Assembly: GCA_937957765.1 (NCBI GenBank)
Contig: CALFXG010000022.1
Span: forward strand, 140,009-204,008
DNA from: Faecousia sp900553805
GTDB taxonomy: Bacteria > Bacillota > Clostridia > Oscillospirales > Oscillospiraceae
Direction: 5' to 3'
DNA length: 64,000 bases
Both the position numbers and the translations under genes were made by a program. Numbering within the stretch: position 1 is the stretch's first letter; each line of letters opens with the position of its first letter. Under the pieces are notes generated by a model, which saw nothing but the letters and a program-made list of their open reading frames with translations, was not told the origin of the DNA and did not search any database. Positions 1 through 8,236 of this stretch are shown here, piece after piece.

Positions 1-1
1 C

Positions 2-334
2 TTCGCCGTGGTAAAGACGGTGCTGGACTCCACCCTGGAGATCTCCGCCACCATCACCACCTCCGGCTACAACGGCATGGTCAGCGGCGGCTACATCGAG
101 GGAAATGAAAAGTTCCTGCAAATGGACTACCTCCCCTCTTCCTCCATCATCCGAAACAAGGATCAGGTGGTGACCTCCGGCTCCACCGTGTACCCCCGTG
201 GGCTGATCCTGGGGCATGTGGTGGACGCGGGCTTCAAGGAGACCGGCGTGGCAAAATACGCCGTGCTGCAGCCTGCGGCAGACATCAGCTCCCTGGAGCA
301 GATCTTTATCGTGACAAACTTCCAAACGGAATGA
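2..334 (+). CDS. mreC: Rod shape-determining protein MreC, C-terminal part (5' end outside window)
   Basis: The frame is open from base 2 and ends at a TGA at 332-334, leaving about 110 C-terminal residues. They show the beta-rich MreC pattern: a G-rich strand (TTSGYNGMVSGG), then VTSG-STVYPRGLILGHV and a closing ADISSLEQIFIV strand. MreC is a membrane-anchored periplasmic-side scaffold of the elongasome that organises MreD and PBP2. The next genes are mreD (10 bp downstream) and a class B PBP, the usual mreC-mreD-mrdA order, which supports the call more strongly than the fragment alone. Signal anchor and coiled coil lie upstream of the window. Confidence 0.88.
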   Translation, partial: FAVVKTVLDSTLEISATITTSGYNGMVSGGYIEGNEKFLQMDYLPSSSIIRNKDQVVTSGSTVYPRGLILGHVVDAGFKETGVAKYAVLQPAADISSLEQIFIVTNFQTE

Positions 335-344
335 GGCTGGACTG

Positions 345-1025
345 ATGGCAAACGAAAGCAACTCCCGCCCCCGCCGGGCCGCCCGGCGTCCGGCCAAGCG
401 TCTCCCCGCCCGGGGGCGGCCGAAGCAGAAGCAAAAGCGGGCCCGCCGCGTGATCTATCCCGAATTCAGGCCGGACAGCCGCCGGATCAGCCTGCTCAAG
501 CCTCTGCATTTCACCCGTTTGCAGTGGCTCCAGCTGCTGCGATGGGCGGCCTATGTGGGCATGTGCGTCCTGTGTCTGGTGATCCAGGACTCCATTATGA
601 GCCGGGTCTCCATCTTCGGAGCCACCACCGACCTGGCCGTGGCAGCCATGCTGCTGATCACCGTGCTGGAGGGCTGCGACGTGGGCAGCGTGTTTATTCT
701 CATCGCTTCCACCGTCTTTTACTTCTCCGGCTCCGCCCCCGGCCCATACAGCGTGGGTATGCTGACGGTGCTGGGCGTCTGCGCCACGCTGGCGCGCCAG
801 GCCATCTGGCGCCGCAGCCGCAGCTCCATTGTGCTGTGTGCGGGGGCGGCGGCATTGATCTATGAAATTGGGCTGTACGTGGTGGGCCTGTTTATGGGGC
901 TGACCAGCTGGTACCGCTTCCCCCGCTTCTTTGTGACGGGTGTCCTCACCGTAGCGGTGATGTTCCCGCTCTACGCAATTATCTTCCGCATTGGTCAAAT
1001 TGGAGGCTACACATGGAAAGAATGA
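345..1025 (+). CDS. mreD: Rod shape-determining protein MreD
   Basis: 226 residues. After a cytoplasmic N-terminus of about 60 residues that is dense in Arg and Lys, five hydrophobic segments follow (roughly residues 66-85, 92-108, 115-137, 145-163, 195-217), as expected for the elongasome membrane protein MreD. The basic extension is longer than in most MreD proteins, which usually start almost directly with the first membrane segment. The start at 345 sits 10 bp after the mreC stop, with AGGCTGG as a weak ribosome site. The 3' end overlaps the PBP2 start by 13 bp, so the three genes are probably co-transcribed and translationally coupled. Confidence 0.88.
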   Translation: MANESNSRPRRAARRPAKRLPARGRPKQKQKRARRVIYPEFRPDSRRISLLKPLHFTRLQWLQLLRWAAYVGMCVLCLVIQDSIMSRVSIFGATTDLAVAAMLLITVLEGCDVGSVFILIASTVFYFSGSAPGPYSVGMLTVLGVCATLARQAIWRRSRSSIVLCAGAAALIYEIGLYVVGLFMGLTSWYRFPRFFVTGVLTVAVMFPLYAIIFRIGQIGGYTWKE

Positions 1026-3130
1026 CCCGTTTTCGATCGTATGTGCTGCTGGGCATTTTTGGCTTTGTCATGTTTCTTTACGCAACGAAGCTCTTTTCCC
1101 TTCAGATCATTGAAACCAAGGGCAACACCGACAACGCAACCACCTACTCCACCATCACCACCGTCCGCGCCGCCCGAGGCGATATCCTGGATCGCAACGG
1201 CAATGTGCTGGTGGGCAACCGGGCCAGCTATGACCTGGTATTCAACCATTACGTGATCAAATCCGCGGACAACCGCAACCAATACCTGTACGATCTGCTG
1301 AAAAAATGCGAGGAGCTGGGTGTCAGCCACAACGATCACTTCCCCGTCAGCACCACCCGCCCCTTTGAATACACCCTGGACAGCTTCAATGCCTCCTGGC
1401 AGCGGTATTATCAGAACTTTATGAACGGCTGGGGTCTGGACCCCGACGTCACCGCCCCGCTGCTCATCGAGCGCATGCGGGAGCGCTATCAGCTGCCGGA
1501 GGAATGGACGGACGAGGAGGCCCGGGGCGTCATCGGCCTGCGCTATGAATTTGACCTGCGCGGCGTGACCAATCTGCCCAACTACGTTTTCATCGAGGAC
1601 GTATCCAGTGAGAATCTTTCCGCCATTCTGGAGCTGAACACCCCCGGCCTGATGGTGGAATCCTCCACCGTCCGGGAATACCACACCACCTACGCCGCCC
1701 ACATTCTGGGCTACATGGGCGGCATGGATGACGACGACTGGGCCAAATACAAGGATCAGGGCTACGCCATGGACGCCTACATCGGTCAGTCCGGCTTTGA
1801 GGAGGCCTTTGAGGAATATCTCCACGGCATCGACGGCAGCCGTCTGGACGTGGTCTCCAAGGAGGGCGCCATCGTTGAGCAATACTATCTGGAGGGCAAA
1901 GAGCCGGTGGCCGGCAACAACGTGGAGACCACCATCGACATCACCCTGCAAAAGGTGGCGGAGGACTCTCTGGCCCAGGTCATGCGGGATCTGATCAATC
2001 CGGAGATCAACACCTCTACCGGCGAGAGCACCGGCCTGGATGCCCAGGGCGCGGCCGTGGTGGTCATGAAGGTCAAGACCGGCGAAATTCTGGCCTGCGC
2101 CAGCTATCCCACCTTCAACCTGGAGACCATGAACGAGAACTGGGACGATATCATGAACGACGAGCTGAAGCCCTTCTTCAACCGGGCCTTCGGCGCGAAC
2201 TACGCCCCCGGCTCCACCTTTAAGATGTGCACCCTGGTGGCCGCCATGGAGAACACCAACTCCAAAGGTAAGCGGATCCTGGATTATATGGAAACCATTC
2301 AGGATAAGGGTGTGTTCACCGAGCTGGGCGATGGCTTTAATCCCAAGTGCTTGCTGTATTCCTCCGTTCTGGCCACCCACGGCACCATCGACGCCACCGA
2401 CGCGCTGAAGGTCTCGTGCAACTACTTCTTCTATGAGCTGGGCTACCGGCTCACCTGGCAGATGATGGACGCCACCGCCAAGGGCTTCGGCCTGGGTGAG
2501 CCCACCGGCATCGAGCTGACCGAGAAGATCGGCTGGCGCTCCAACCCGGACAGCAAGGCGGCCTCCTACACCGGCCCCGACGCCGTGTGGAACGCAGGCG
2601 ACCGTGTCCTCACCGCCATCGGCCAGTCCGAGAACCGTTACTCCCCCCTGCAGCTGTGCGTGTACGCCTGCACCCTTGCCAACCGGGGTACCCGCTACCG
2701 CGCTACCTTCCTGAACCGGGTGGCCTCCTCGGACTATCGGACGCTGATCAAGCAGAACGAGCCGGAGGTAGTCAGCAAGATGGACATCTCCTATGACACC
2801 TATGAGGTGTATATCACCGGCATGCGCAAGGTCATCACCGATATCGGCGGTACTGCCAACAAGTATTTCGGCGGCCACGAGGACCTGAATACCTTCCCTG
2901 TGGCAGTGTGCGCCAAGACGGGAACCGCTCAGCACTCCTCCGGCGGCTCTGACCACGCCGCGTTCATCTGCTTTGCCCCTATGGATAACCCGGAAATTGC
3001 CGTGGCCATCTACGGTGAAAAAGCCGCCCACGGCAGCTGGCTGGCCCCCGTGGCCGAGGATGTTCTGGAGGCCTACTTTGAAATGGAAGCCGCCAGCGAC
3101 GTTTTCACCTATGAAAACCAGGTGGGCTAA
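1013..3130 (+). CDS. mrdA: Class B penicillin-binding protein 2 (elongasome transpeptidase)
   Basis: 705 residues. An N-terminal membrane anchor (about residues 9-28) is followed by a PBP dimer domain containing the RGDILDRNG motif near residue 52. The transpeptidase domain carries all three active-site motifs: SxxK with nucleophile S401 and K404 (GSTFK), SCN at 468-470, and KTG at 635-637. It cross-links peptidoglycan during rod elongation, with RodA as polymerase partner. The start is backed by TTGGAGG seven bases upstream. It is the last gene of the mreC-mreD-mrdA operon and is followed by a strong terminator. The domain order and operon make PBP2 much more likely than the divisome enzyme FtsI. 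Confidence 0.93.
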   Translation: MERMTRFRSYVLLGIFGFVMFLYATKLFSLQIIETKGNTDNATTYSTITTVRAARGDILDRNGNVLVGNRASYDLVFNHYVIKSADNRNQYLYDLLKKCEELGVSHNDHFPVSTTRPFEYTLDSFNASWQRYYQNFMNGWGLDPDVTAPLLIERMRERYQLPEEWTDEEARGVIGLRYEFDLRGVTNLPNYVFIEDVSSENLSAILELNTPGLMVESSTVREYHTTYAAHILGYMGGMDDDDWAKYKDQGYAMDAYIGQSGFEEAFEEYLHGIDGSRLDVVSKEGAIVEQYYLEGKEPVAGNNVETTIDITLQKVAEDSLAQVMRDLINPEINTSTGESTGLDAQGAAVVVMKVKTGEILACASYPTFNLETMNENWDDIMNDELKPFFNRAFGANYAPGSTFKMCTLVAAMENTNSKGKRILDYMETIQDKGVFTELGDGFNPKCLLYSSVLATHGTIDATDALKVSCNYFFYELGYRLTWQMMDATAKGFGLGEPTGIELTEKIGWRSNPDSKAASYTGPDAVWNAGDRVLTAIGQSENRYSPLQLCVYACTLANRGTRYRATFLNRVASSDYRTLIKQNEPEVVSKMDISYDTYEVYITGMRKVITDIGGTANKYFGGHEDLNTFPVAVCAKTGTAQHSSGGSDHAAFICFAPMDNPEIAVAIYGEKAAHGSWLAPVAEDVLEAYFEMEAASDVFTYENQVG

Positions 3131-3161
3131 AAGGGCTTTCCGATCCCCCCTATTCGCCAAA

Positions 3162-3195
3162 AGGCCGGACCCATTTACCGGGTCCGGCCTTTCTT
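3162..3195. terminator. Bidirectional intrinsic terminator between mrdA and typA
   Basis: A perfect 11-bp stem (AGGCCGGACCC / GGGTCCGGCCT) with a 7-base loop is followed by TTTCTT on the plus strand and by TTTT on the minus strand. It serves the convergent genes mrdA and typA. A second hairpin with the same GGACCC core lies at 3220-3245 but has no T-run. Confidence 0.85.
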
Positions 3196-3253
3196 GTATA
3201 TGTCCGCCGCGACAGCAGCGCCGGACCCTCAAATGAGGGTCCGGCAAAAGTCG

Positions 3254-5080
3254 TTACTGATTTCTCTTCTTCATCAGCTCGCGCATGCGGGTGGAGTGGT
3301 CCAGCTCCCGCTTGCGGATGCGCAGGCTCTTGGGGGTGCATTCCAGCAACTCGTCGTCCGCCAGGAATTCCAGGCACTGCTCCAGGGACATGATCTTGGG
3401 CGGGGTCAGGCGGGTGGCCTCGTCGGACCCGGCAGCACGCATGTTGGTCAGCTGCTTGCGCTTGCAGACATTGACGGTCATATCCTCGTTCCGGCTGCAA
3501 ACGCCGATCACCATACCGGCATACACCTGAGTGCCCGGCGAAATAAACAGGATGCCTCTCTCCTGGGCGGCTGCCAGGCCGTAGGCCACGGCCTCGCCGG
3601 TTTCGAAGGCCACCAGGGAGCCGGTGAGGCGGCGCTCGATCTCGCCCTTCATGGGGGCGTAGGAGTCCAGGATGGAGGACATGATGCCCTCGCCCCGGGT
3701 ATCGGTGAGGAATTCATTGCGGTAGCCGAACAGGCCGCGGGAGGGCACCAGGAACTCCAGGCGATAGCGGCTGCCCATGGGGTTCATGCTCACCAGGTCG
3801 CCCTTGCGGCGGCCCATTTTCTCGATCACGGAGCCCATGCATTCCTCGGGCACGTCGGCGATCATCCGCTCGATGGGCTCGCAGAGCTTGCCGTCGATCT
3901 CCTTGGTCAGCACCCGGGGGGTGGACACGGAGAACTCATAGCCCTCCCGGCGCATGGTCTCCATCAGGATGGACAGGTGCATTTCGCCCCGGCCCGCCAC
4001 ATTGAAGGAATCCGTACCCTGCTCGGTGACGTGGAGGGACACGTCCTTCAGCAACTCTCTTTCCAGCCGTTCGCGCAGGTTGCGGGAGGTAACATATTTT
4101 CCCTCCTGCCCGGCGAAGGGGGAATCGTTCACGGCAAAGGTCATTTCGATGGTAGGATCGCTGATCTTGACGAAGGGCAGCGGCTCTACCGCCTCCGGCG
4201 CGCACAGCGTCCGGCCGATGGTGATATCCGCCATGCCGGACAGGGCGACGATCTCGCCCGCGCCGGCCTCCTGCACCGGGGTCTTGGCCAGGCCGTCAAA
4301 CTCATACAGCGCTACCACCTTGCCCCGGTTCTTGATGGAGGGGTCATGGTAATCGCAGATGGTGACCTCCTGATTGACCTTGATGGTGCCCCGCTCCACC
4401 CGGCCGATGGCAATGCGGCCCACATAATCGTTGTAGTCAATGGAGGACACCAGCATTTGCAGCGGCGCGGTAGGATCGCCCTGGGGCGCGTCAATATACT
4501 GGATGATGGTCTCAAACAGCGGGGTCAGGTCCTTGCCCATTTCGTCGGGGCTGTAAGAGGCGGTGCCCTGGCGGCCGGAGCAGAAGATGGTGGGGCTGTT
4601 GAACTGCTCGTCGGTGGCGTCCAGATCCAGCAGCAGCTCCAGCACCTCGTCCATCACCTCATGGACCCGGGCATCGGGCTTATCCACCTTATTTACGGCG
4701 ACGATCACCTTATGGCCCAGCTCCAGCGCCTTTTGCAGCACAAAGCGGGTCTGGGGCATGGGGCCCTCGGCGGCGTCCACCAGCAGGATCACGCCGTTGA
4801 CCATTTTCAGGATGCGCTCCACCTCGCCGCCAAAATCGGCGTGGCCCGGGGTATCCACAATATTGATCTTATAGTCCTTGTAATGGACGGAGGTATTCTT
4901 TGCCAGAATGGTGATGCCCCGCTCCCGCTCCAGGTCGCCGGAGTCCATCACCCGCTCCACCGTGGCCTGATTTTCCCGGTAGATGCCGCCCTGCTTCAGC
5001 ATTTCGTCCACCAGGGTGGTCTTGCCGTGGTCGACGTGGGCAATGATCGCAATGTTTCTGATCTTATCCTGAGATGGCAT
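3254..5080 (-). CDS. typA: Ribosome-associated GTPase TypA/BipA
   Basis: 608 residues from the ATG at 5080, chosen because AAAGGAG precedes it and the protein then begins MPSQDKIRNIAIIAHVDHGK, as in the family. The frame stays open upstream but has no ribosome site there. GTPase motifs: G1 AHVDHGKTT (residues 14-22), switch-II DTPGH (76-80), G4 NKVD near 132. They are followed by an EF-Tu-like beta-barrel, EF-G III/V-like domains and the TypA-specific C-terminal domain ending in a basic stretch. TypA acts in large-subunit assembly and stress adaptation. It is monocistronic, with its own promoter at 5128-5156. Confidence 0.95.
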   Translation of the reverse strand: MPSQDKIRNIAIIAHVDHGKTTLVDEMLKQGGIYRENQATVERVMDSGDLERERGITILAKNTSVHYKDYKINIVDTPGHADFGGEVERILKMVNGVILLVDAAEGPMPQTRFVLQKALELGHKVIVAVNKVDKPDARVHEVMDEVLELLLDLDATDEQFNSPTIFCSGRQGTASYSPDEMGKDLTPLFETIIQYIDAPQGDPTAPLQMLVSSIDYNDYVGRIAIGRVERGTIKVNQEVTICDYHDPSIKNRGKVVALYEFDGLAKTPVQEAGAGEIVALSGMADITIGRTLCAPEAVEPLPFVKISDPTIEMTFAVNDSPFAGQEGKYVTSRNLRERLERELLKDVSLHVTEQGTDSFNVAGRGEMHLSILMETMRREGYEFSVSTPRVLTKEIDGKLCEPIERMIADVPEECMGSVIEKMGRRKGDLVSMNPMGSRYRLEFLVPSRGLFGYRNEFLTDTRGEGIMSSILDSYAPMKGEIERRLTGSLVAFETGEAVAYGLAAAQERGILFISPGTQVYAGMVIGVCSRNEDMTVNVCKRKQLTNMRAAGSDEATRLTPPKIMSLEQCLEFLADDELLECTPKSLRIRKRELDHSTRMRELMKKRNQ

Positions 5081-5127
5081 AAGCTGCTCTCCTTTTTTGC
5101 ATCGGATTTCTTTACTTTCAACAATAA

Positions 5128-5156
5128 AATATAGCACAATACCGCAGGAAAAGCAA
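5128..5156 (-). promoter_or_regulatory. Sigma-A-type promoter of typA
   Basis: On the minus strand a TTGCTT -35 box (5151-5156) and a TATATT -10 box (5128-5133) are separated by exactly 17 bp, about 40 bp upstream of the typA ATG. Confidence 0.6.
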
Positions 5157-5230
5157 TATTTTTTGTAAAAGTATCCCACAGATTTTCGCAGTCGATCCAT
5201 CGTATTTTCCGGCAATTTGCAACAAAAACG

Positions 5231-5260
5231 GACGGGGACGGTTTGAATGCCGTCCCCGTC
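5231..5260 (-). terminator. Terminator of the mgl operon
   Basis: A perfect 11-bp stem GACGGGGACGG / CCGTCCCCGTC with an 8-base loop, followed on the minus strand by CGTTTTTG. It lies four bases past the stop of the last mgl-linked gene. Confidence 0.85.
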
Positions 5261-5264
5261 TTTC

Positions 5265-5510
5265 TTATCCGATTTTGAAAACGCCCGCCGCTTCCAGGAT
5301 GATGAGCAGCACCACCACCCCCAGCGCGCCGCAGGCGATCCACAAAACGGTATCCACCTGCTTGAGCGTGACGGGAAGCTTGCCGTACAGCTGCTTCTTC
5401 CGGGCGTCCATGGCCGCGGAGAAGCCGTCCAGCTCCTTTTCGCGCCGGTCCAACTCCTGCTCCTTTTGGGCCAGCTGCTGTTCCTTTTCCCTCAGCTCCC
5501 GCTCGTTCAT
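5265..5510 (-). CDS. Small coiled-coil/membrane protein downstream of mglC
   Basis: 81 residues: a charged heptad-rich N-terminal half (REKEQQLAQKEQELDRREKE, about residues 5-50) predicted to form a coiled coil, then one membrane segment (about 55-75), so the coil is probably cytoplasmic. Its ATG overlaps the TAA of mglC in a TAATG junction, indicating translational coupling with the sugar transporter. I recognise no family. An accessory or regulatory subunit of the ABC importer is a guess from position only. Confidence 0.7.
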   Translation of the reverse strand: MNERELREKEQQLAQKEQELDRREKELDGFSAAMDARKKQLYGKLPVTLKQVDTVLWIACGALGVVVLLIILEAAGVFKIG

Positions 5511-6532
5511 TACTTCCTCGCCAGATATTTACGGATGTCCAACGCCACCGCAATGACAATGACCAGGCCCTGCACGATGTAGTTGTAATAGGGGTTGACG
5601 CTGAGGAACTGGAGAATGATCTTCAGCAGCTCAAACACCAGCACGCCCACCAGAATGCCGGGGACGGTGCCGATGCCGCCGGTGGTGGAGACGCCGCCGA
5701 TGGTACAGCCCGCAATGGCCTCCAGCTCGTAGCCGCTGCCCATACCGGCGGAGGAGCCGCCGGACTTTGCCGCCAGCAGGTAGCCCGCGATGGCATACAT
5801 CACACCCGCGGTGATATAGATCCAGATGGTGGTCTTGGTGGTGTTCACGCCGGAGACCTCCGCCGCCACCTCGTTGCCGCCGATGGCGTACATATACTTG
5901 CCGTGCCGGGTCTTATTGTAAATGAACCAGAACAGCAGGCCGAATACCAGCGCCACGAAGGCCAGATACGGGATATGGAAGCCCCGCACGTTGCCGATGC
6001 GGCCGGTGATCAGCTTGGTATAGATCTTCTGGAAGCCGCCGATGGGCTGGGCGTCCGTCAGCACCAGGGCGATGCCGTAGATAATGGTCTGGGTACCCAG
6101 GGTGGCGATAAAGGGCGGCACCCGCAGCTTGGCAATGATCAGGCCGTTCACCAGGCCCACCACAAAGCCGATGGCGACCACGATGAGCAGCACCAGGAAA
6201 ATATTCATCTCGGGAACATTCTTCCAGAGTCTGCCGGTGTAGTCCGCCCGCTGGCACAGGATGCCGGACAGGCAGGCCGCCAGGCCCACCTGACGGCCCG
6301 CGGACAGGTCGGTGCCCTTGGTGATCAGGCAGCCGGACACGCCCAAGGCGATCAGGAATCGAACGGCGGTATTGCTCAACAAGTTGCTCAAATTCGACCA
6401 GGAGAAGAATTTATCCACAATACAGCCAACGACAATGGCCGCAAGCACCAGGATAACGGCAATGGGATTTCCTTTGATGACATCCCAGATTTTTGTCCCG
6501 GCATTTTGCTGTTTCAGTTTTGTTTCGTTCAT
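5510..6532 (-). CDS. mglC: Galactose/methyl-galactoside ABC transporter permease
   Basis: 340 residues from the ATG at 6532, which has GGAGG eight bases upstream; the open frame before it overlaps mglA and lacks a start signal. A hydrophobic protein with eight to ten membrane segments and the BPD_transp_2 signatures of the MglC/RbsC/XylH group, including GTDLSAGR (family: TDLSVG) and EAIAGCTIGGVSTTGGIGTV near residues 250-270. It forms the membrane channel of the importer powered by MglA and fed by MglB. mglA ends 19 bp upstream. Confidence 0.92.
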   Translation of the reverse strand: MNETKLKQQNAGTKIWDVIKGNPIAVILVLAAIVVGCIVDKFFSWSNLSNLLSNTAVRFLIALGVSGCLITKGTDLSAGRQVGLAACLSGILCQRADYTGRLWKNVPEMNIFLVLLIVVAIGFVVGLVNGLIIAKLRVPPFIATLGTQTIIYGIALVLTDAQPIGGFQKIYTKLITGRIGNVRGFHIPYLAFVALVFGLLFWFIYNKTRHGKYMYAIGGNEVAAEVSGVNTTKTTIWIYITAGVMYAIAGYLLAAKSGGSSAGMGSGYELEAIAGCTIGGVSTTGGIGTVPGILVGVLVFELLKIILQFLSVNPYYNYIVQGLVIVIAVALDIRKYLARK

Positions 6533-6551
6533 ATATCTTGCCTCCGATTGC

Positions 6552-8063
6552 TCACTCAAACTGTGTGGCCAAAGCCATAATATTCTCCTGGGTCGCTTCC
6601 TCGCCCTGCACAAAGCCGGTGACCCGTCCGTCGCACATGACCATGATGCGGTCGGACATGCCAATCAGCTCACCCATTTCGGAGCTGATCATGATGATGC
6701 TCTTGCCCTGCTTGGCCAGGTCCGCAATGATACAGTAGATCTCATATTTCGCGCCCACGTCGATGCCGCGGGTGGGCTCGTCCAGAATCAGCACATCCGG
6801 GTCGTTGGCCAGCCAGCGGCCGATGAGCACCTTCTGCTGGTTGCCGCCGGAGAGGGATTTGATCAGGGTCTTGGAGGAGGGCGTCTTGATGTTCATCACG
6901 CGAACATTATCCTGCACCAGCTTCTCCACCTTTTTGCCGTTGATGGCGATGCCAAAGTCCAGGTACTTCTGCAAGGAAGCGACGGAGATATTGTCCGCCA
7001 CGCTGAGCACGCCCATGATGCCGCTGCCCCGGCGATCCTCCGTCAGCAGCGAAATGCCGTTGTCGATGGCGTCCTTCGGGCGGTTGATCTTCATTTCCTT
7101 GCCCCGGTAATAAATCTTACCCTGGGAATGGGAGCGGATGCCGAACATGCCCTCCATCAGCTCGGTGCGCTGCGCGCCCACCAGGCCGCCCACACCCAAA
7201 ATTTCGCCCTTGTGCAGGGTAAACGAGACATTGCGGAAGCTCTTGGGGTTGATGGAGGTGAAATTCTCCACCCGCAGCACCTCCTCGCCGGGTACATTCG
7301 CCCGGGGAGGATACAGATTTTTCAGCTCCCGGCCCACCATCTGGGTGATGATCATATCGGTGGTCAGCTCCTTGGCGTCCCAGGTGCCGATATACTGGCC
7401 GTCGCGCATGATGGTGACCTCGTCGCCGATGCGCAGGATCTCGTCCATCTTGTGGGAGATATAGACAATTGCCACGTTCTCCGCCTTCAGGTCCTCGATG
7501 ATGCGGAACAGGGCCTCCACCTCATTCTGGGTCAGGGAGGACGTGGGCTCGTCCAGGATCAGCACTCGGCAGTTGGCGGAAACGGCCTTGGCGATCTCCA
7601 CCGACTGCATCTGAGAAACGCTCAGCTCGCCCACCTTCTGCCTGGGGTCAAAGTTCATGCGCACCTTTTTCAGCAGGGCGGCGGTATCGGCGTACATTTT
7701 ATCGTGGTCGATCATGGGGAATATCCCCAGGAATTTTTTCATCGGATAGCGGCCCAGGAAGATATTCTCACCCACAGTCCTGGCGGGAATGGGCTGAAGC
7801 TCCTGGTGCACCATGGCAATGCCCTTGCGCAGGGCGTCCATGGGATCATGGATGGTGACGGGCTGACCATCGATCTTGATCTGGCCCTCATCCATTTTGT
7901 AGATGCCGAACATACACTTCATCAGCGTGGACTTACCGGCGCCGTTCTCGCCCATCAGGGCGTGGACCTTGCCGGGACGAAGCTTCAGCTGGGCATGATC
8001 CAATGCTTTTACGCCTGGAAACGACTTGCATACGCCGGTCATTTCCAGCACATACTCGGACAT
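6552..8063 (-). CDS. mglA: Galactose/methyl-galactoside ABC transporter ATP-binding protein (two ABC domains)
   Basis: 503 residues, the normal length for fused sugar ATPases of the MglA/RbsA type. The first ABC domain has Walker A GENGAGKST (about residues 38-46), signature LSVSQMQ and Walker B VLILDEPTSSL. The second has the degenerate P-loop GLVGAQRTE usual for this family, signature LSGGNQQK and VLILDEPTRGIDVG. It energises uptake of galactose/glucose-type sugars through MglC. AGAAGGAGG lies nine bases before the ATG. Confidence 0.94.
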   Translation of the reverse strand: MSEYVLEMTGVCKSFPGVKALDHAQLKLRPGKVHALMGENGAGKSTLMKCMFGIYKMDEGQIKIDGQPVTIHDPMDALRKGIAMVHQELQPIPARTVGENIFLGRYPMKKFLGIFPMIDHDKMYADTAALLKKVRMNFDPRQKVGELSVSQMQSVEIAKAVSANCRVLILDEPTSSLTQNEVEALFRIIEDLKAENVAIVYISHKMDEILRIGDEVTIMRDGQYIGTWDAKELTTDMIITQMVGRELKNLYPPRANVPGEEVLRVENFTSINPKSFRNVSFTLHKGEILGVGGLVGAQRTELMEGMFGIRSHSQGKIYYRGKEMKINRPKDAIDNGISLLTEDRRGSGIMGVLSVADNISVASLQKYLDFGIAINGKKVEKLVQDNVRVMNIKTPSSKTLIKSLSGGNQQKVLIGRWLANDPDVLILDEPTRGIDVGAKYEIYCIIADLAKQGKSIIMISSEMGELIGMSDRIMVMCDGRVTGFVQGEEATQENIMALATQFE

Positions 8064-8100
8064 GCGTCGAACCTCCTTCTATGGATACTGAACTTCAAGG

Positions 8101-8188
8101 AAAATGCCGCCCGATGCGGCATTTTCTTTGAAATGCAGCTGAAAAGCACTTTAACAAAGAGACGGGTGAGCCGCAAGACCCACCCGTC
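8101..8188 (-). terminator. Two hairpins between mglB and mglA (attenuator or mRNA-stabilising)
   Basis: Perfect 10-bp stem AAAATGCCGC / GCGGCATTTT at 8101-8125 and 8-bp stem GACGGGTG / CACCCGTC at 8161-8188. Neither has a long T-run on the minus strand, so partial termination or protection of the mglB 3' end is more likely than full termination. Either would favour higher expression of the binding protein than of the transporter. Confidence 0.6.
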
Positions 8189-8236
8189 TTCCTCAGATAC
8201 TATGCGTTATCGCGCGGTATTGGCTGACGGTAAAGC

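Noticed and set aside
3220..3245. Second hairpin GCCGGACCCTC / GAGGGTCCGGC as a terminator
   Set aside because: No T-run follows on either strand; the neighbouring hairpin at 3162-3195 already serves both genes.
1007..3247. Open frame of over 700 codons antisense to PBP2, and similar long antisense frames over typA (3194-5134), groEL (55920-57635) and secY (16873-18864)
   Set aside because: They mirror the codon bias of the real genes on the other strand, are rich in His/Gly/Gln without domain structure, and have no ribosome sites.
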